In this document: in pieces, positions 1 to 9,103 of the stretch | How positions within the stretch are numbered: position 1 is the stretch's first letter | Layout: each line of letters starts with the position of its first letter | Source of the DNA: an uncultured Flavobacteriales bacterium | GTDB lineage: Bacteria; Bacteroidota; Bacteroidia; Flavobacteriales_D; Sanyastnellaceae | DNA: 64,000 bases | Direction of reading: 5' to 3' | Assembly (NCBI GenBank): GCA_905478325.1 | Contig: CAJQIB010000008.1 | Coordinates: 186,001 to 250,000, forward strand | Position numbers and translations under genes: made by a program | The notes under the pieces: generated by a model | Seen by the model: only the letters and a program-made list of their open reading frames with translations | Database searches by the model: none | What the model was told of the DNA's origin: nothing

Positions 1-392
1 GAAAGCTGGCGCTGGTATCCTTCCGATTCGATGGTTGCGCGCGTCCCGATGACGCCTACTCTACTACCGCCAAATCGTCGAGAAACGTCCTGTACGACAG
101 GCTGCACGACGTCAATGACGGCAACATCCTCCCCCGCAGTTTCGTAAATGGCATCCAACGCATTGCTCGATGCCGAGTTGCATGCCACCACAATCGCTTG
201 GCACCCCATTTCCTTCAAATGAAGTGAAATGCGAGAAGCATAGTGACGAATTAACTCAGGACTCTTGTCTCCATAGGGCAAGTGGGCTGTGTCCCCAAAA
301 TAAATCAACGGTACATTGGGCAGGCGATTTGCAATCGCACGAGCAACAGTCAAACCACCGATGCCCGAATCAAAAATGCCAATGGGCCGCAT
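1..392 (-). CDS. murI: Glutamate racemase, N-terminal part (cut by window start)
   Basis: Makes D-glutamate from L-glutamate for peptidoglycan precursors in the cytoplasm. About 130 codons are visible, beginning at an ATG whose complement is at 390-392; the reading frame is open to base 1, so the C-terminal half lies outside. The start of the protein reads MRPIGIFDSGIGGLTVAR, with the racemase motifs DSGIGG, YFGDTAHLPYG and the first catalytic cysteine region VACNSAS. It begins 13 bases after the stop of the upstream ompH gene and is co-oriented with ompH, bamA and uppS, so it is probably the last or a late gene of an envelope operon. Identity is secure from these motifs; only completeness is unknown. 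Confidence 0.93.
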   Translation of the reverse strand, partial: MRPIGIFDSGIGGLTVARAIANRLPNVPLIYFGDTAHLPYGDKSPELIRHYASRISLHLKEMGCQAIVVACNSASSNALDAIYETAGEDVAVIDVVQPVVQDVSRRFGGSRVGVIGTRATIESEGYQRQL

Positions 393-405
393 GTAACCGT
401 CTCAA

Positions 406-903
406 TCACATGCCCAGCTTGGCCTTCACCAATGCCGACACATCATCGCCCCCGTTATAGACTGTAGCTCCTGTGCTCGCATCAAAAATGTACGTGAAAC
501 CATTCTCTGATCCGACTGCGTTGATCGCCTCTTGAACCCGCTCAATCATGGGGAGTAAAAGCGTCTGCTCCAATGTCGCTAGTTCATTTTGAACCGTTGC
601 TCCAAATTCTTGAAGTCCCTGATCCAATGCCTGCAATTCACGCTCCTTTTGCTGACGGATTGCTGCTGGCCACGTTTCTCCCTTTTCTTGGTATTCACCA
701 AACTTCAATTGGAGGTCTTGTTGCATGCGCATCATTTCCGACTCGTATTCCGCTGCTTGGGCTTCGATCGTCGCCTGAGCCGCGTCGCGTTCCGGCATGC
801 TCATTAAAATGTCCTGGGCGCTAACGTGACCAAACTTCTGTGCTGAAGCGGAGCTCAAGAGTCCCAAAACGAGGACTACTGTAGTTAAGATTTGCTTTGT
901 CAT
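406..903 (-). CDS. OmpH/Skp family periplasmic chaperone (short copy)
   Basis: Predicted periplasmic chaperone for outer-membrane proteins, 165 residues. A signal peptide (residues 1-21, ending SASA) is followed by an alanine/glutamate/glutamine-rich coiled region at about 38-115 and a C-terminal segment with FTYIFDAS, typical of OmpH/Skp. It is the second of two adjacent ompH paralogues directly downstream of bamA, the standard order in Bacteroidota, and lies 39 bases after the longer copy. It starts at ATG 903. Substrate handover to or from BamA is inferred from family and position. Which of the two copies is the main chaperone cannot be told. Confidence 0.9.
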   Translation of the reverse strand: MTKQILTTVVLVLGLLSSASAQKFGHVSAQDILMSMPERDAAQATIEAQAAEYESEMMRMQQDLQLKFGEYQEKGETWPAAIRQQKERELQALDQGLQEFGATVQNELATLEQTLLLPMIERVQEAINAVGSENGFTYIFDASTGATVYNGGDDVSALVKAKLGM

Positions 904-942
904 TTACTCTAAGGTATGTCTATGTGTTCTAACTCTTCTTTC

Positions 943-1635
943 TCAATCCTTGCTGCGGCCATTCACCGTATTTCCTCCTGGTCGAAGACCATTTGCACCA
1001 CCACGCATTGCTCCGCTAGCAGACTCGCGCCCCTTATCCATTACGTCTTTGGCCTTATCTAAGATGCTCTTACCTGCCTCTTTCTCATCTTCTTCTTCTC
1101 CCTCCATGGTCTCCCCAGGAACATATCCCAGCGCTTTGATCAAGCGATCAGAAATGTCGTATTTCGGATTCGAGTAAAGCATATTGCTCTGGTTGCTTTT
1201 ATCAAAAATAACCATGTAACCACTTCCACTAGCGATGTCCTTCAACTCCTCAAACACCAAGTCTTGAACCGGTTGAATCAGTTCTTGACGGCGCTGAAAC
1301 AACTCTCCTTCCACGCCAAACTTATCGCGTTGAAGCGCTCTTGCTTCTTGTCGTTTTGTCGTGATTTCACCTTCTCTTTTGGCTCTCATCTCAGCTGTTA
1401 GAAGAATGCGTTCTGCCCGATAGGACAGCTCCATTCTTTCCACTGACTGCAATTTGGTTTCAACTTCAACTTGCCAATCGATGGCCATTTGATTCAACTC
1501 TTTTTGCGCATCTGAATACTCCGGCATGTGCAAAAGGACATAATCCGAATCGATGTAAGCAAACTTTTGAGCTTCGGCAATCGAAGCCAATCCAAGCATG
1601 CACGTCATCAAAATAAAGAAGGGAGTCGTTTTCAT
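943..1635 (-). CDS. OmpH/Skp family periplasmic chaperone (long copy)
   Basis: Skp-like chaperone of 230 residues if started at ATG 1635, which puts a signal peptide at the very N-terminus (MKTTPFFILMTCMLGLASIAEA) and has an AAGGA-like ribosome site just upstream. An ATG at 1656 would overlap the bamA stop and add a charged leader before the signal. The middle is a long charged coiled coil. The C-terminal part (FEELKDIASGSGYMVIFDK) is the conserved OmpH end. After it comes an unusual tail of about 60 residues rich in glutamate, lysine and glycine. It lies 20 bases after bamA and is surely co-transcribed with it. The tail is not part of the usual Skp fold and its role is unknown. Confidence 0.9.
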   Translation of the reverse strand: MKTTPFFILMTCMLGLASIAEAQKFAYIDSDYVLLHMPEYSDAQKELNQMAIDWQVEVETKLQSVERMELSYRAERILLTAEMRAKREGEITTKRQEARALQRDKFGVEGELFQRRQELIQPVQDLVFEELKDIASGSGYMVIFDKSNQSNMLYSNPKYDISDRLIKALGYVPGETMEGEEEDEKEAGKSILDKAKDVMDKGRESASGAMRGGANGLRPGGNTVNGRSKD

Positions 1636-1655
1636 GATCTTATTCCTTGTGGGCA

Positions 1656-4205
1656 TCAAAGTTCACCCAAATTCGTGCCAATACTGAAATGAAATTGTCC
1701 ACGGGCCATATTCGGTTGCGCAGAGACATCGTCCAAGCGCCATCCATAATCCAAGCCAAGAAGCCCAAACATCGGTAAAAATATTCGCATCCCAACTCCC
1801 GCTGAACGGTAGACCTCGAACGGATTAAAATCTCGAGCATCCGCCCAAGTCTTTCCAGCATCCAAGAAGCCCATCACGTAAATCGTGGCACTCGGATTGG
1901 TCGAGAGTGGATAGCGCAGTTCAGCACCGTATTTAGCGATGACTGGAGCGCCTGTATCCTGATTCGGGCTGGTAAGCGACAAATCATCAAAGCCACGCAA
2001 GTTGACGATTTCACGTCCGTCCAATACGAAACCACTTAAGTAAACTCCACCGAGGTAGAATCGTTCAAACGGCGAAAGCCCCACGGCACGGTTGTATTGA
2101 CCAATCAAGCCAATGCCCATGTGCGTGCGCAGAACCAAAGAACGTGGGTTTTCCCCAGCCGATTGGGTCAACGGCGTATACCATTCAGCCTTGAGTTTCC
2201 ATTTGTGGTACTCGACCCAGCGAAAACGATCTTCATCCGAGAGGTCATCGTAATACGCATCTTCCTTCCCGCGCAATGCAGAATACGGTGGAGTGGCTTT
2301 CATAGAAAGCGTCACATTTGAACCCCACACAGGGAAAATTGGATCCGAAATCGAGTTCCTGCTGATGGTGTAGTTCAGAGCGAGGTTATTGGCCTTTCCA
2401 TTGGCAAAACTGAAGAAGACTCCGTAATCATTGAGCACAAAGTGCTGGTAGCTCAAAGCGACATTCATTGCAAACCAATCATCTGGCTTTTTCAGTCGTT
2501 GACCCAAGCCCACTTGGAGTCCCATGATCTCAAGTGATTGCCGTAACGCGTTCGGCTCTCCTTCTATCTTTTTTGGCTGGCCATTGGTCTGAATCGAACG
2601 CCAGGCTGAGAAACTCAATGCATTGGGCTTTTTACCACCCAACCAAGGTTCAACAAAGGATAGATTGTAGCTCTGGAAATACAAACCATTGGATTGAGCA
2701 CGAATGGATACCCGCTGGCCATCTCCCGTAGGAATCGGTTTCCACGCTCCTTTCTTGAACATGTTGCGCGCACTAAAGTTGGTGAAGCTCAGCCCCAACG
2801 TTCCGACGACACGATTGCCTCCCCAACCCCCGCTCAATTCAATCTGGTCTGAGGGTTTTTCTTCTACCGCATACTCAATGTCCACCGTTCCGTCTTCAGG
2901 ATGCTGAATTGGATTGATTCCGAAGGCCTCTTGATTGAAGTAATTGAGCTGCGCTAGCTCCCTTTGCGTTCGGATGATGTCAGTTCGGCTAAACAAATCT
3001 CCCGGCCGCGTCCGAATCTCACGATAGATGACATGGTCGTTCGTCTTGGTGTTGCCCTTGACAATAATCTTTCCGATTCGGAATTGCTTGCCCTCCATCA
3101 TGCGGACTTCAATATCAATTGTATCGTTCTCAATTCGAGTCTCAATGGGAACTGCCTGGAACGTCAAATACCCATCATCCTGGTACAACGAACTCAGATC
3201 CATCCCCTTTGGGTCCATGTAAACCCGGGTTTCTAATCGTTCCAAATTGTACACCTCACCCGACTTAATGCCTAAAATCGAATCCAACTGGGTGGATCGG
3301 TACTTAGCATTTCCTGTGAACGCGATGCTTCCAAAATGGAACTGATTGCCCTCATTCACACTGAAACGAATCCCCACATTCCCATCCGCCAAACGATAAA
3401 TCGTATCATTTAAAATTCGCGCATTCCGATACCCTTCTTTATTGTACAAGGCAATCAGCTGACTGCGTGCATCCTCCAAGTTCACTTCAACAAATTTGCT
3501 CGACTTAAAAATCCGATACCATTCTTGCTGTTTAAGATCCTTCATGGAACGCAACAGACGCTTCGATTCGATTTTCTCGGTTCCCACCAATACGATCTCT
3601 CCCACTTTAATCTTCGATCCTTTCGCCACTGCAATGTCCAATCGCGCTCCATTTTCAAACGTGGAATCACTGGTCTGGACAATGTCAATTGCAGCATCCC
3701 AATACCCCTTGTCATGGTAGTACTCCCTGAGTCTTTTCCGCGCAGTTGCAATAACATTCTCATTGACCACGCGACCCGTAAGCAATTCTACTTTGCCCTT
3801 GAGTGTCTCTTGCTCAGAACGGCTCACACCCGTGAATGCGTAACGCGTAAGTCGAGGCAATTCCTTCACTTGAATGACCAAAAAGACTTCGCTTCCCCTG
3901 ACCTCCGCAAGCTCAATCGCGATATCATCAAAAAGCTGTTGAACCCAGAGGTTTCGAATCGCTTTCGCGATTTCCTCTCCTGGCAGCGTAATTTCTTGAC
4001 CAATTTGAAGTGCGCTAAACAACTTGACTGCTTGCGCATCGGTGTAATCCGCACCGATCACTGTCAGACCTGCGATGGTGTACTTACTGCCCCATTCAAC
4101 ACCAGAACTGTCCTGCGCATGCAGCTTGGACGCTGAAGTGCCCATCAAGAGTCCTACTCCTAGGAGTAAAACACATCCTATCATCTTCCAATCTATTCTC
4201 ATCAT
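1656..4205 (-). CDS. bamA: Outer-membrane protein assembly factor BamA (Omp85)
   Basis: Central outer-membrane insertase, 849 residues. A signal peptide (about 1-30) leads into a string of POTRA domains (roughly 43-440, five by eye; the last begins around FRIGKIIVKGNT). A C-terminal beta-barrel follows, with the Omp85 loop-6 signature in VNLRGFDD. The last strand reads QFHFSIG and is followed by a six-residue tail ending in leucine, so the usual terminal aromatic residue is absent. The ATG at 4205 overlaps the uppS stop (ATGATGA), suggesting translational coupling. Two Skp-like genes follow at once. Position between uppS and ompH is the classic Bacteroidota arrangement. Confidence 0.96.
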   Translation of the reverse strand: MMRIDWKMIGCVLLLGVGLLMGTSASKLHAQDSSGVEWGSKYTIAGLTVIGADYTDAQAVKLFSALQIGQEITLPGEEIAKAIRNLWVQQLFDDIAIELAEVRGSEVFLVIQVKELPRLTRYAFTGVSRSEQETLKGKVELLTGRVVNENVIATARKRLREYYHDKGYWDAAIDIVQTSDSTFENGARLDIAVAKGSKIKVGEIVLVGTEKIESKRLLRSMKDLKQQEWYRIFKSSKFVEVNLEDARSQLIALYNKEGYRNARILNDTIYRLADGNVGIRFSVNEGNQFHFGSIAFTGNAKYRSTQLDSILGIKSGEVYNLERLETRVYMDPKGMDLSSLYQDDGYLTFQAVPIETRIENDTIDIEVRMMEGKQFRIGKIIVKGNTKTNDHVIYREIRTRPGDLFSRTDIIRTQRELAQLNYFNQEAFGINPIQHPEDGTVDIEYAVEEKPSDQIELSGGWGGNRVVGTLGLSFTNFSARNMFKKGAWKPIPTGDGQRVSIRAQSNGLYFQSYNLSFVEPWLGGKKPNALSFSAWRSIQTNGQPKKIEGEPNALRQSLEIMGLQVGLGQRLKKPDDWFAMNVALSYQHFVLNDYGVFFSFANGKANNLALNYTISRNSISDPIFPVWGSNVTLSMKATPPYSALRGKEDAYYDDLSDEDRFRWVEYHKWKLKAEWYTPLTQSAGENPRSLVLRTHMGIGLIGQYNRAVGLSPFERFYLGGVYLSGFVLDGREIVNLRGFDDLSLTSPNQDTGAPVIAKYGAELRYPLSTNPSATIYVMGFLDAGKTWADARDFNPFEVYRSAGVGMRIFLPMFGLLGLDYGWRLDDVSAQPNMARGQFHFSIGTNLGEL

Positions 4206-4975
4206 CCTTGTTTCGACATCGTGTGATTGGTATCCAATAGCCCTCCAAAACGCCGGTTGCGATTTTGATAATCACGGACTGCATCATAAAAATTCTCTTG
4301 ACCGAAGTCAGGCCACAAAACAGGAGTAAAATGAAATTCGGCGTAGGCAAGTTGCCACAATAAGAAATTCGAAATACGCCTTTCTCCGCTCGTCCGGATC
4401 ATCAACTCTGGATCAGGAATCCCTGACGTCGCGAGATGCTCCTCGATGTGGGAAGCGTCCAAGTCGTCAGGGTTCACCCCTGATTTCATCAATTTCTTTG
4501 TAGCCTCAACAAGCTCCCATTTCGAGCTATAACTAAGCGCGAGCACCAAATCCAACGTATCCAAGTGCTGTGTGCTCTCAATCGACTTATTGATCTGGTC
4601 TTGGCACGCTTCTGGGAGCGTCGATAAATCACCGATTGCCCGTAAACGCACCCCTTTGGACTCCAGGTCCTGAACCTCCTTCACCAAGGTGCTTACCAAC
4701 AAGTCCATCAATGCGTTGACTTCTTCTTCCGGTCGACTCCAATTCTCTGTACTGAATGCGTAAAGTGTCAAATACCGAACGCCGGTGCGCAAAGCAGCCT
4801 CCACTGCGGATCGAACAGAGTTGATTCCATTGATGTGACCAAAGACCCGTTCTTCTCCGCGTTCCTTTGCCCAACGGCCATTGCCATCCATGATGATGGC
4901 AACATGTTTTGGAATCCGCTTGGAATCCAAGTCAATCGATTCACAAAAAACCTGATGATCAGAGGCTGCACTCAT
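4202..4975 (-). CDS. uppS: Isoprenyl transferase (undecaprenyl diphosphate synthase)
   Basis: Condenses isopentenyl units onto farnesyl diphosphate to give the C55 lipid carrier for cell-wall and polysaccharide synthesis, at the cytoplasmic face. The 257 residues are normal for the family. The catalytic motif HVAIIMDGNGRWA is near residue 25, followed by the GH box (FGHINGI), TLYAFSTENWSRP, and the C-terminal RTSGERRISNFLLWQ block with FTPVLWPDF. The start ATG at 4975 overlaps the stop of the DUF6089 gene and its own stop overlaps the bamA start, so three genes are chained by 4-base overlaps. Chain length of the product is assigned by family only. Confidence 0.96.
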   Translation of the reverse strand: MSAASDHQVFCESIDLDSKRIPKHVAIIMDGNGRWAKERGEERVFGHINGINSVRSAVEAALRTGVRYLTLYAFSTENWSRPEEEVNALMDLLVSTLVKEVQDLESKGVRLRAIGDLSTLPEACQDQINKSIESTQHLDTLDLVLALSYSSKWELVEATKKLMKSGVNPDDLDASHIEEHLATSGIPDPELMIRTSGERRISNFLLWQLAYAEFHFTPVLWPDFGQENFYDAVRDYQNRNRRFGGLLDTNHTMSKQG

Positions 4976-5871
4976 GACGGTTGGACCCAGCAGGTCGTCG
5001 GTTTTTTACTGATTCGAAAACTGATTGAAGCGGAGAGAAATCCGTACTTATCTGAACGTCCAGGGTCACCACGTTGCTTTCCTCCCTGATTTGAATCGCC
5101 GCCCAATTGAATCAAACTTTGATCAGCCAACTCCATTGACAACTCTCCCTTTTCTTGTTGCAAGACCAATGCATCCGCATAGCTTCCGCTGACATCATCC
5201 AAAAAGTCAGTCCATGTCTTGCGGACGGCCCAATCAAAACAGATCGCCATAAAGGGCCCAATATTCGCTTTGAAGCCAAAACCAAAAGGCACTGAAAAAC
5301 CCGCTGTGGAATAAGGGTCTAAACCTAGAGATTCACCCCAAGTGGTTCCTTGCCCCTCTGTTCCTAGCGGCTGCAATGGAATCCACAAACCGTCAACAAG
5401 AGCTTCTGGGCTGTGACTGTAAGCCGCTATACCCGTGAACAAGAAAGCCGTAAAACGGTCTCCTGGATTCCCCATCCGATGTTCCAAGTAATTGATCTCT
5501 ATGAGCGCGCTCACCTCACTGATTTCATTTCTGAAGTGCAAGTTTCGATTCTGCTGCCAGGGGTCCGAGCTGTCAGCATCCCATGCTTCGACCTGTCCAC
5601 GAAAAAAATTCGCTCGCATCGAAATACGTCCCGTAAAGTTGTGACGGTAATAGCCGCCGAAACCAGCATTCAACCGTCCACCTAAGTGTTTCCCTGGGTT
5701 GAGGTCCCCCAAATAATATCCCGTGCCCAATGCCAATCCCAACTCTTTGGATTGGTCAAACCGTCGCTGGCCAGCCACTTCAGGAATGACAGCACACAAA
5801 AACACCACGCAACAAAGCAAGGGGAACATCTGGTCGATTTTTGACCGCTTCGTAAGGGGCTGCGTCCGCAT
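4972..5871 (-). CDS. DUF6089-like outer-membrane beta-barrel protein
   Basis: A 299-residue exported protein with a long signal (residues 1-35, hydrophobic MFPLLCCVVFLCAVIPEVAG). The rest is alternating aromatic and glycine-rich strands (LGLALGTGYYLGDLNPG, GGYYRHNFTGRISMRANFFRG), as in the porin-like DUF6089 family usually found immediately before uppS and bamA in Bacteroidota. Function is not established. The conserved place beside the Bam machinery suggests an envelope role, which is inference. It starts after a 106-base gap behind nadK and overlaps uppS by four bases, so it may head its own transcription unit. Confidence 0.8.
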   Translation of the reverse strand: MRTQPLTKRSKIDQMFPLLCCVVFLCAVIPEVAGQRRFDQSKELGLALGTGYYLGDLNPGKHLGGRLNAGFGGYYRHNFTGRISMRANFFRGQVEAWDADSSDPWQQNRNLHFRNEISEVSALIEINYLEHRMGNPGDRFTAFLFTGIAAYSHSPEALVDGLWIPLQPLGTEGQGTTWGESLGLDPYSTAGFSVPFGFGFKANIGPFMAICFDWAVRKTWTDFLDDVSGSYADALVLQQEKGELSMELADQSLIQLGGDSNQGGKQRGDPGRSDKYGFLSASISFRISKKPTTCWVQPS

Positions 5872-5978
5872 GGGTTAAAGCTCGAAAAGCCTCGTTATAA
5901 CGCACGAAAATACGCGGAATTGCGCAAATGAATTGTGAAAAACAGCTAACAATAGCTAGTCACTTTCCCACGCTTGTG

Positions 5979-6857
5979 TTAGCGGTCTCTCGGATCAATG
6001 CCCCAGTGCATTTTTGCCCGGATCGTTCCGAAAAATTCTTGGTGCTCCAAATTGATTAAAACGAAATGAAATGGCGCGGGGTTGATCCGCACTTTTTTAC
6101 CCCCATCGAGGATAAACATGCGTGAATCTAGACTCAACAGAAATTGATTTTCCCTCCCTTCTGCCACCAATTGAAGCTCGCCATCTCGTGGGACAATCAA
6201 CGGGCGGTTGTTGAGATTGTGGGGGGCTACTGGGTTGATGCACAACACATTCGACTCTGGCGTCACCATCGGCCCTCCTGCGCTTAGAGAGTATGCTGTG
6301 GACCCTGTCGGAGTAGCGACAATGAGTCCATCGGCCCAGTAATTGTTGACATACACATCATCGCGATGCACTTCGACTGCCATCATGCTCGACGTGTCCC
6401 GTTTCATAATGGCAACTTCGTTCAACGCGTAAGGGAATGACCCCAGTTCCATGCCCTCCACCTCCACGTGCAGCATGGCTCTTTTTTCATACCACACCCG
6501 CCCCGCTGCCAATGCGTCCATGGCCAAGTCAATCTCCTCAATCCCCACATTGGATAAAAACCCGAGTCGGCCCGTATTCACAGCCAGAACGGGAATTTCA
6601 CTTTCACGGACCCACGTAGCGGCCTCCAAGACCGTACCATCTCCACCAATGGCCACTAAAAAGTCACATCCCTTGAGCTCATGATGCTCCTCAAAACTTC
6701 GAAGTTGATCTGAAACGTTCATTCGATCATCCAACATCCGCATGAAGGCAGCCTCCACCAATGGGTTGGAATCTATCTCTTCGATGCGGCGGAGAATGTG
6801 CTTGACTGCGTCGTCAAATTCCGTTGCAAATGCTTTGCCGAATATTGCAATTTTCAT
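5979..6857 (-). CDS. nadK: NAD kinase
   Basis: Phosphorylates NAD to NADP. The 292 residues fit the family. Motifs are all present: GGDGTVLEAA (phosphate-binding GGDGT) near residue 72, NTGRLGFLSN, the adenine-site aspartate region, TPTGSTAYSLSAGGP, and the C-terminal sugar-binding region around LSLDSRM. The ATG at 6857 gives MKIAIFGKAF, the normal family N-terminus; an upstream TTG at 6866 would add three residues and is less likely. It follows the CBS-domain gene after 15 bases in the same direction. There is no good Shine-Dalgarno sequence, which is normal in this phylum. Confidence 0.96.
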   Translation of the reverse strand: MKIAIFGKAFATEFDDAVKHILRRIEEIDSNPLVEAAFMRMLDDRMNVSDQLRSFEEHHELKGCDFLVAIGGDGTVLEAATWVRESEIPVLAVNTGRLGFLSNVGIEEIDLAMDALAAGRVWYEKRAMLHVEVEGMELGSFPYALNEVAIMKRDTSSMMAVEVHRDDVYVNNYWADGLIVATPTGSTAYSLSAGGPMVTPESNVLCINPVAPHNLNNRPLIVPRDGELQLVAEGRENQFLLSLDSRMFILDGGKKVRINPAPFHFVLINLEHQEFFGTIRAKMHWGIDPRDR

Positions 6858-6872
6858 AGCGTTCAACAGGTC

Positions 6873-7523
6873 TTAGTTGTCCAAATAACGCATAAAAGCC
6901 TCATACCGCTCTCTCATTTCCTCTTCCAAGCCGGGAGCATGGTGAAAGGTTTGGATGGTATACCCAAAGCGCTGGAACGTTGAGATCACACTTTCCACTT
7001 CCTGAGCTTGCAGCTTCAACGTAACAACAACATTGGAAGACGATTCATCTCTCGATGTTGTACATGCTACGACTTTCGAGTCAGCGGACTCAACGAGTCG
7101 CGCAATTTCAGCAATGGACAAATCCATCTCAGGCACTTCCAACACCACGACCGCTCCGGATCCTGCCCAATGGGTGTGCCGCGCTAAAAACCGCAGCACT
7201 GCCTTGGGATCAATGCAGCCCAAGAACTTTCCTTCATGGACAACAGGCAATGCATCCACCTCTGCTTGAACCAATTGGGAAACGACATCATACAAATGCA
7301 CCTGTGGCCCAACGAAAACCGGCCGGCCCTCCAATGCGGCCATCGGCGTTTCTTCGTCCGACTCCATCAGATCAGTCTCGTAGACCAAGCCCGAGAATAT
7401 CTCTCCGTTGACAAGGGGCAACTGGCACACCTTGTACTCATCCATCAAACGGAGCACCCTTCCTACCGAATCTTCCGGCCGAACGGTCGGTAAATCCAAA
7501 GTCATCAATCGCTGTGCGTACAT
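6873..7523 (-). CDS. CBS-pair protein
   Basis: A soluble 216-residue protein. Two CBS motifs sit in residues 1-120 ([49 protein letters not shown]). A C-terminal segment (about 125-195, [28 protein letters not shown]) has the spacing of an ACT-like ligand domain. CBS pairs bind adenine nucleotides, so it is a plausible energy or nucleotide sensor, but no enzyme is attached. It sits directly upstream of nadK and divergent from pdxJ, a neighbourhood common in Bacteroidota. A link to NAD(P) or vitamin B6 metabolism is inference from neighbours only. Confidence 0.82.
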   Translation of the reverse strand: MYAQRLMTLDLPTVRPEDSVGRVLRLMDEYKVCQLPLVNGEIFSGLVYETDLMESDEETPMAALEGRPVFVGPQVHLYDVVSQLVQAEVDALPVVHEGKFLGCIDPKAVLRFLARHTHWAGSGAVVVLEVPEMDLSIAEIARLVESADSKVVACTTSRDESSSNVVVTLKLQAQEVESVISTFQRFGYTIQTFHHAPGLEEEMRERYEAFMRYLDN

Positions 7524-7538
7524 GGTTCTTGCGTGGTG

Positions 7539-7546
7539 TATTTTTG
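7539..7546 (+). promoter_or_regulatory. Candidate -7 box (TATTTTTG) for pdxJ
   Basis: An exact match to the Bacteroidota -7 consensus TAnnTTTG in the 74-base divergent gap between the CBS gene and pdxJ. It would place transcription start about 45 bases before the pdxJ ATG. I see no convincing TTTG box at the usual -33 distance, so confidence is limited. Confidence 0.35.
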
Positions 7547-7597
7547 CGACTATCCACGAATGGAATTTACCGGACGTGTTGGAATCGAAAGGTACGG

Positions 7598-8332
7598 ATG
7601 ACTAGACTCAGCGTCAACGTCAATAAAATTGCCACTTTGCGCAACGCCCGCGGAGGCAGTGCCCCGAGTGTTGTAGAAGCCGCGACTCGGCTGCAATCTT
7701 TTGGTGCACAAGGGATTACGATTCACCCAAGACCAGATCAACGCCATATCACAACGGCTGATGTCTCGGATCTCCGCCCGGTTGTTACCACCGAGTTCAA
7801 CATCGAGGGATATCCTTCGGACGCCTTCATTCAGCTCGTTTGTGGCATTCAACCCGAACAGGTTACACTGGTTCCTGATCCTCCTGACGCCTTGACTTCC
7901 AATGCGGGATGGGATGTAATCCGCCACCAATCACGCTTAAAGGAGGTCCTCGCTGTTTTTCGAGAGCACGGCATCCGAACAAGTTTGTTTACTTCCACGG
8001 ATTTAAAACAAATTGAAGCCGCTTCGGGTGTAGGTACCGACCGAATTGAATTATACACCGAGCCCTATGCCTTGGCATACCAGGCGAAAGAACCCGAAGC
8101 AGCATTGCCTTTTTCACGCGCCGCGACCTTTGCCCATGGCATCGGTTTGGGAGTGAATGCTGGACACGATTTGAATTTGCACAACTTGAGACATTTTTCA
8201 GAACATGTGCCCTACCTCGAAGAAGTCAGTATCGGCCATGCCCTTATCAGCGATGCACTGTATTTGGGGTTGGAGAAAGCCGTTGCTGCTTATTTGGCGT
8301 GCTTGACATTGGACCCCCTTCAAAAGCCATGA
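7598..8332 (+). CDS. pdxJ: Pyridoxine 5'-phosphate synthase
   Basis: Closes the pyridoxine ring from 1-deoxyxylulose 5-phosphate and 3-amino-1-hydroxyacetone phosphate, the last step of de novo vitamin B6 synthesis. The 244 residues fit the family, starting [18 protein letters not shown]. The active-site blocks [16 protein letters not shown] and EFNIEGYP, and the C-terminal [11 protein letters not shown] ... VSIGHALIS (phosphate-binding end of the TIM barrel), are all present. The frame is open upstream to 7514, but homology begins at the ATG 7598. The stop overlaps the next gene's ATG (ATGA). Its substrate is made by dxs, which is also in this window. Confidence 0.96.
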   Translation: MTRLSVNVNKIATLRNARGGSAPSVVEAATRLQSFGAQGITIHPRPDQRHITTADVSDLRPVVTTEFNIEGYPSDAFIQLVCGIQPEQVTLVPDPPDALTSNAGWDVIRHQSRLKEVLAVFREHGIRTSLFTSTDLKQIEAASGVGTDRIELYTEPYALAYQAKEPEAALPFSRAATFAHGIGLGVNAGHDLNLHNLRHFSEHVPYLEEVSIGHALISDALYLGLEKAVAAYLACLTLDPLQKP

Positions 8333-9102
8333 CATCCCCTCTGTTTTACAGAACATTGGGCGACCCGTCCGCCCCCCCGCTGATCATCCTTCATGGCTTG
8401 TTGGGAACCTCAGACAATTGGCAAACGCTTGGGAAGGCATACAGCGAACACTACTGCGTTTGGCTCATTGACCAGCGCAATCACGGACGCAGCCCTCATT
8501 TCGAAACACATCAATACCCTGAATTGGCCCAAGATTTGTGCGCCTTTATGGATGAACATGGCATCGAAAAAGCCCATGTGCTAGGCCATAGCATGGGAGG
8601 GAAAACCGCCTTGATGTTTGCGCATCACCACCCGGATCGGTTACGGAAATTGATCGTCGCAGACATGGCAGTTCGGGCCTATGACCCACACCACCAACCC
8701 ATCTTTGACGCGCTCCTATCCGCGCCCATTGAAACGGCAAGTGGGAGAAGTGAAATCGAGAACCACCTCAACGCACAACTGGACGATTCCAGCATGGTTG
8801 GATTTCTGATGAAGAGCCTCAGACGAAGGCCTGATCACGGATTCACATGGCGTCCCAACGTCCCAGTCTTAAGGGATGCCTTAAGCGACGTGGTAGGAGA
8901 AGTCCCATTGGCACTGAATACATGGCCAACACTTGTGATCTACGGGGGGCAATCCAACTATGTTAAGCAGGCTGATATCGAGCGGTATGAGGAAGCATGT
9001 ATGCTTTTGGAGACACACTGCATTGCGGATGCCGGCCATTGGTTGCATGCATCGCACCCTGAAGAATTCTTTGCGATAACCTGTGCATTTCTCGACGCCT
9101 AG
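8329..9102 (+). CDS. Alpha/beta-fold hydrolase (YbfF-like esterase)
   Basis: A 257-residue alpha/beta hydrolase. The oxyanion strand is [12 protein letters not shown], then DQRNHGRSP, the nucleophile elbow [11 protein letters not shown] (Ser near residue 88), an acidic region around [10 protein letters not shown], and the catalytic His in DAGHWLHA. The pattern and length match the YbfF/carboxylesterase branch. The physiological ester is unknown. It is translationally coupled to pdxJ by ATGA, a pairing I recall as common in Bacteroidota, but a role in B6 metabolism is not shown. The gene ends one base before the convergent ClC gene. Confidence 0.85.
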   Translation: MTSPLFYRTLGDPSAPPLIILHGLLGTSDNWQTLGKAYSEHYCVWLIDQRNHGRSPHFETHQYPELAQDLCAFMDEHGIEKAHVLGHSMGGKTALMFAHHHPDRLRKLIVADMAVRAYDPHHQPIFDALLSAPIETASGRSEIENHLNAQLDDSSMVGFLMKSLRRRPDHGFTWRPNVPVLRDALSDVVGEVPLALNTWPTLVIYGGQSNYVKQADIERYEEACMLLETHCIADAGHWLHASHPEEFFAITCAFLDA

Positions 9103-9103
9103 G

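Noticed and set aside
3525-4136. 203-codon open frame on plus inside bamA
   Set aside because: Antisense shadow of the POTRA region; no motif or signal.
5951-5966. Short repeat AGCTA-ACAA-TAGCT between nadK and the DUF6089 gene
   Set aside because: Arms of five bases are expected by chance in a gap of this length.
7514-7597. N-terminal extension of pdxJ
   Set aside because: It would overlap the divergent CBS gene start and the candidate promoter, and PdxJ homology begins at 7598.
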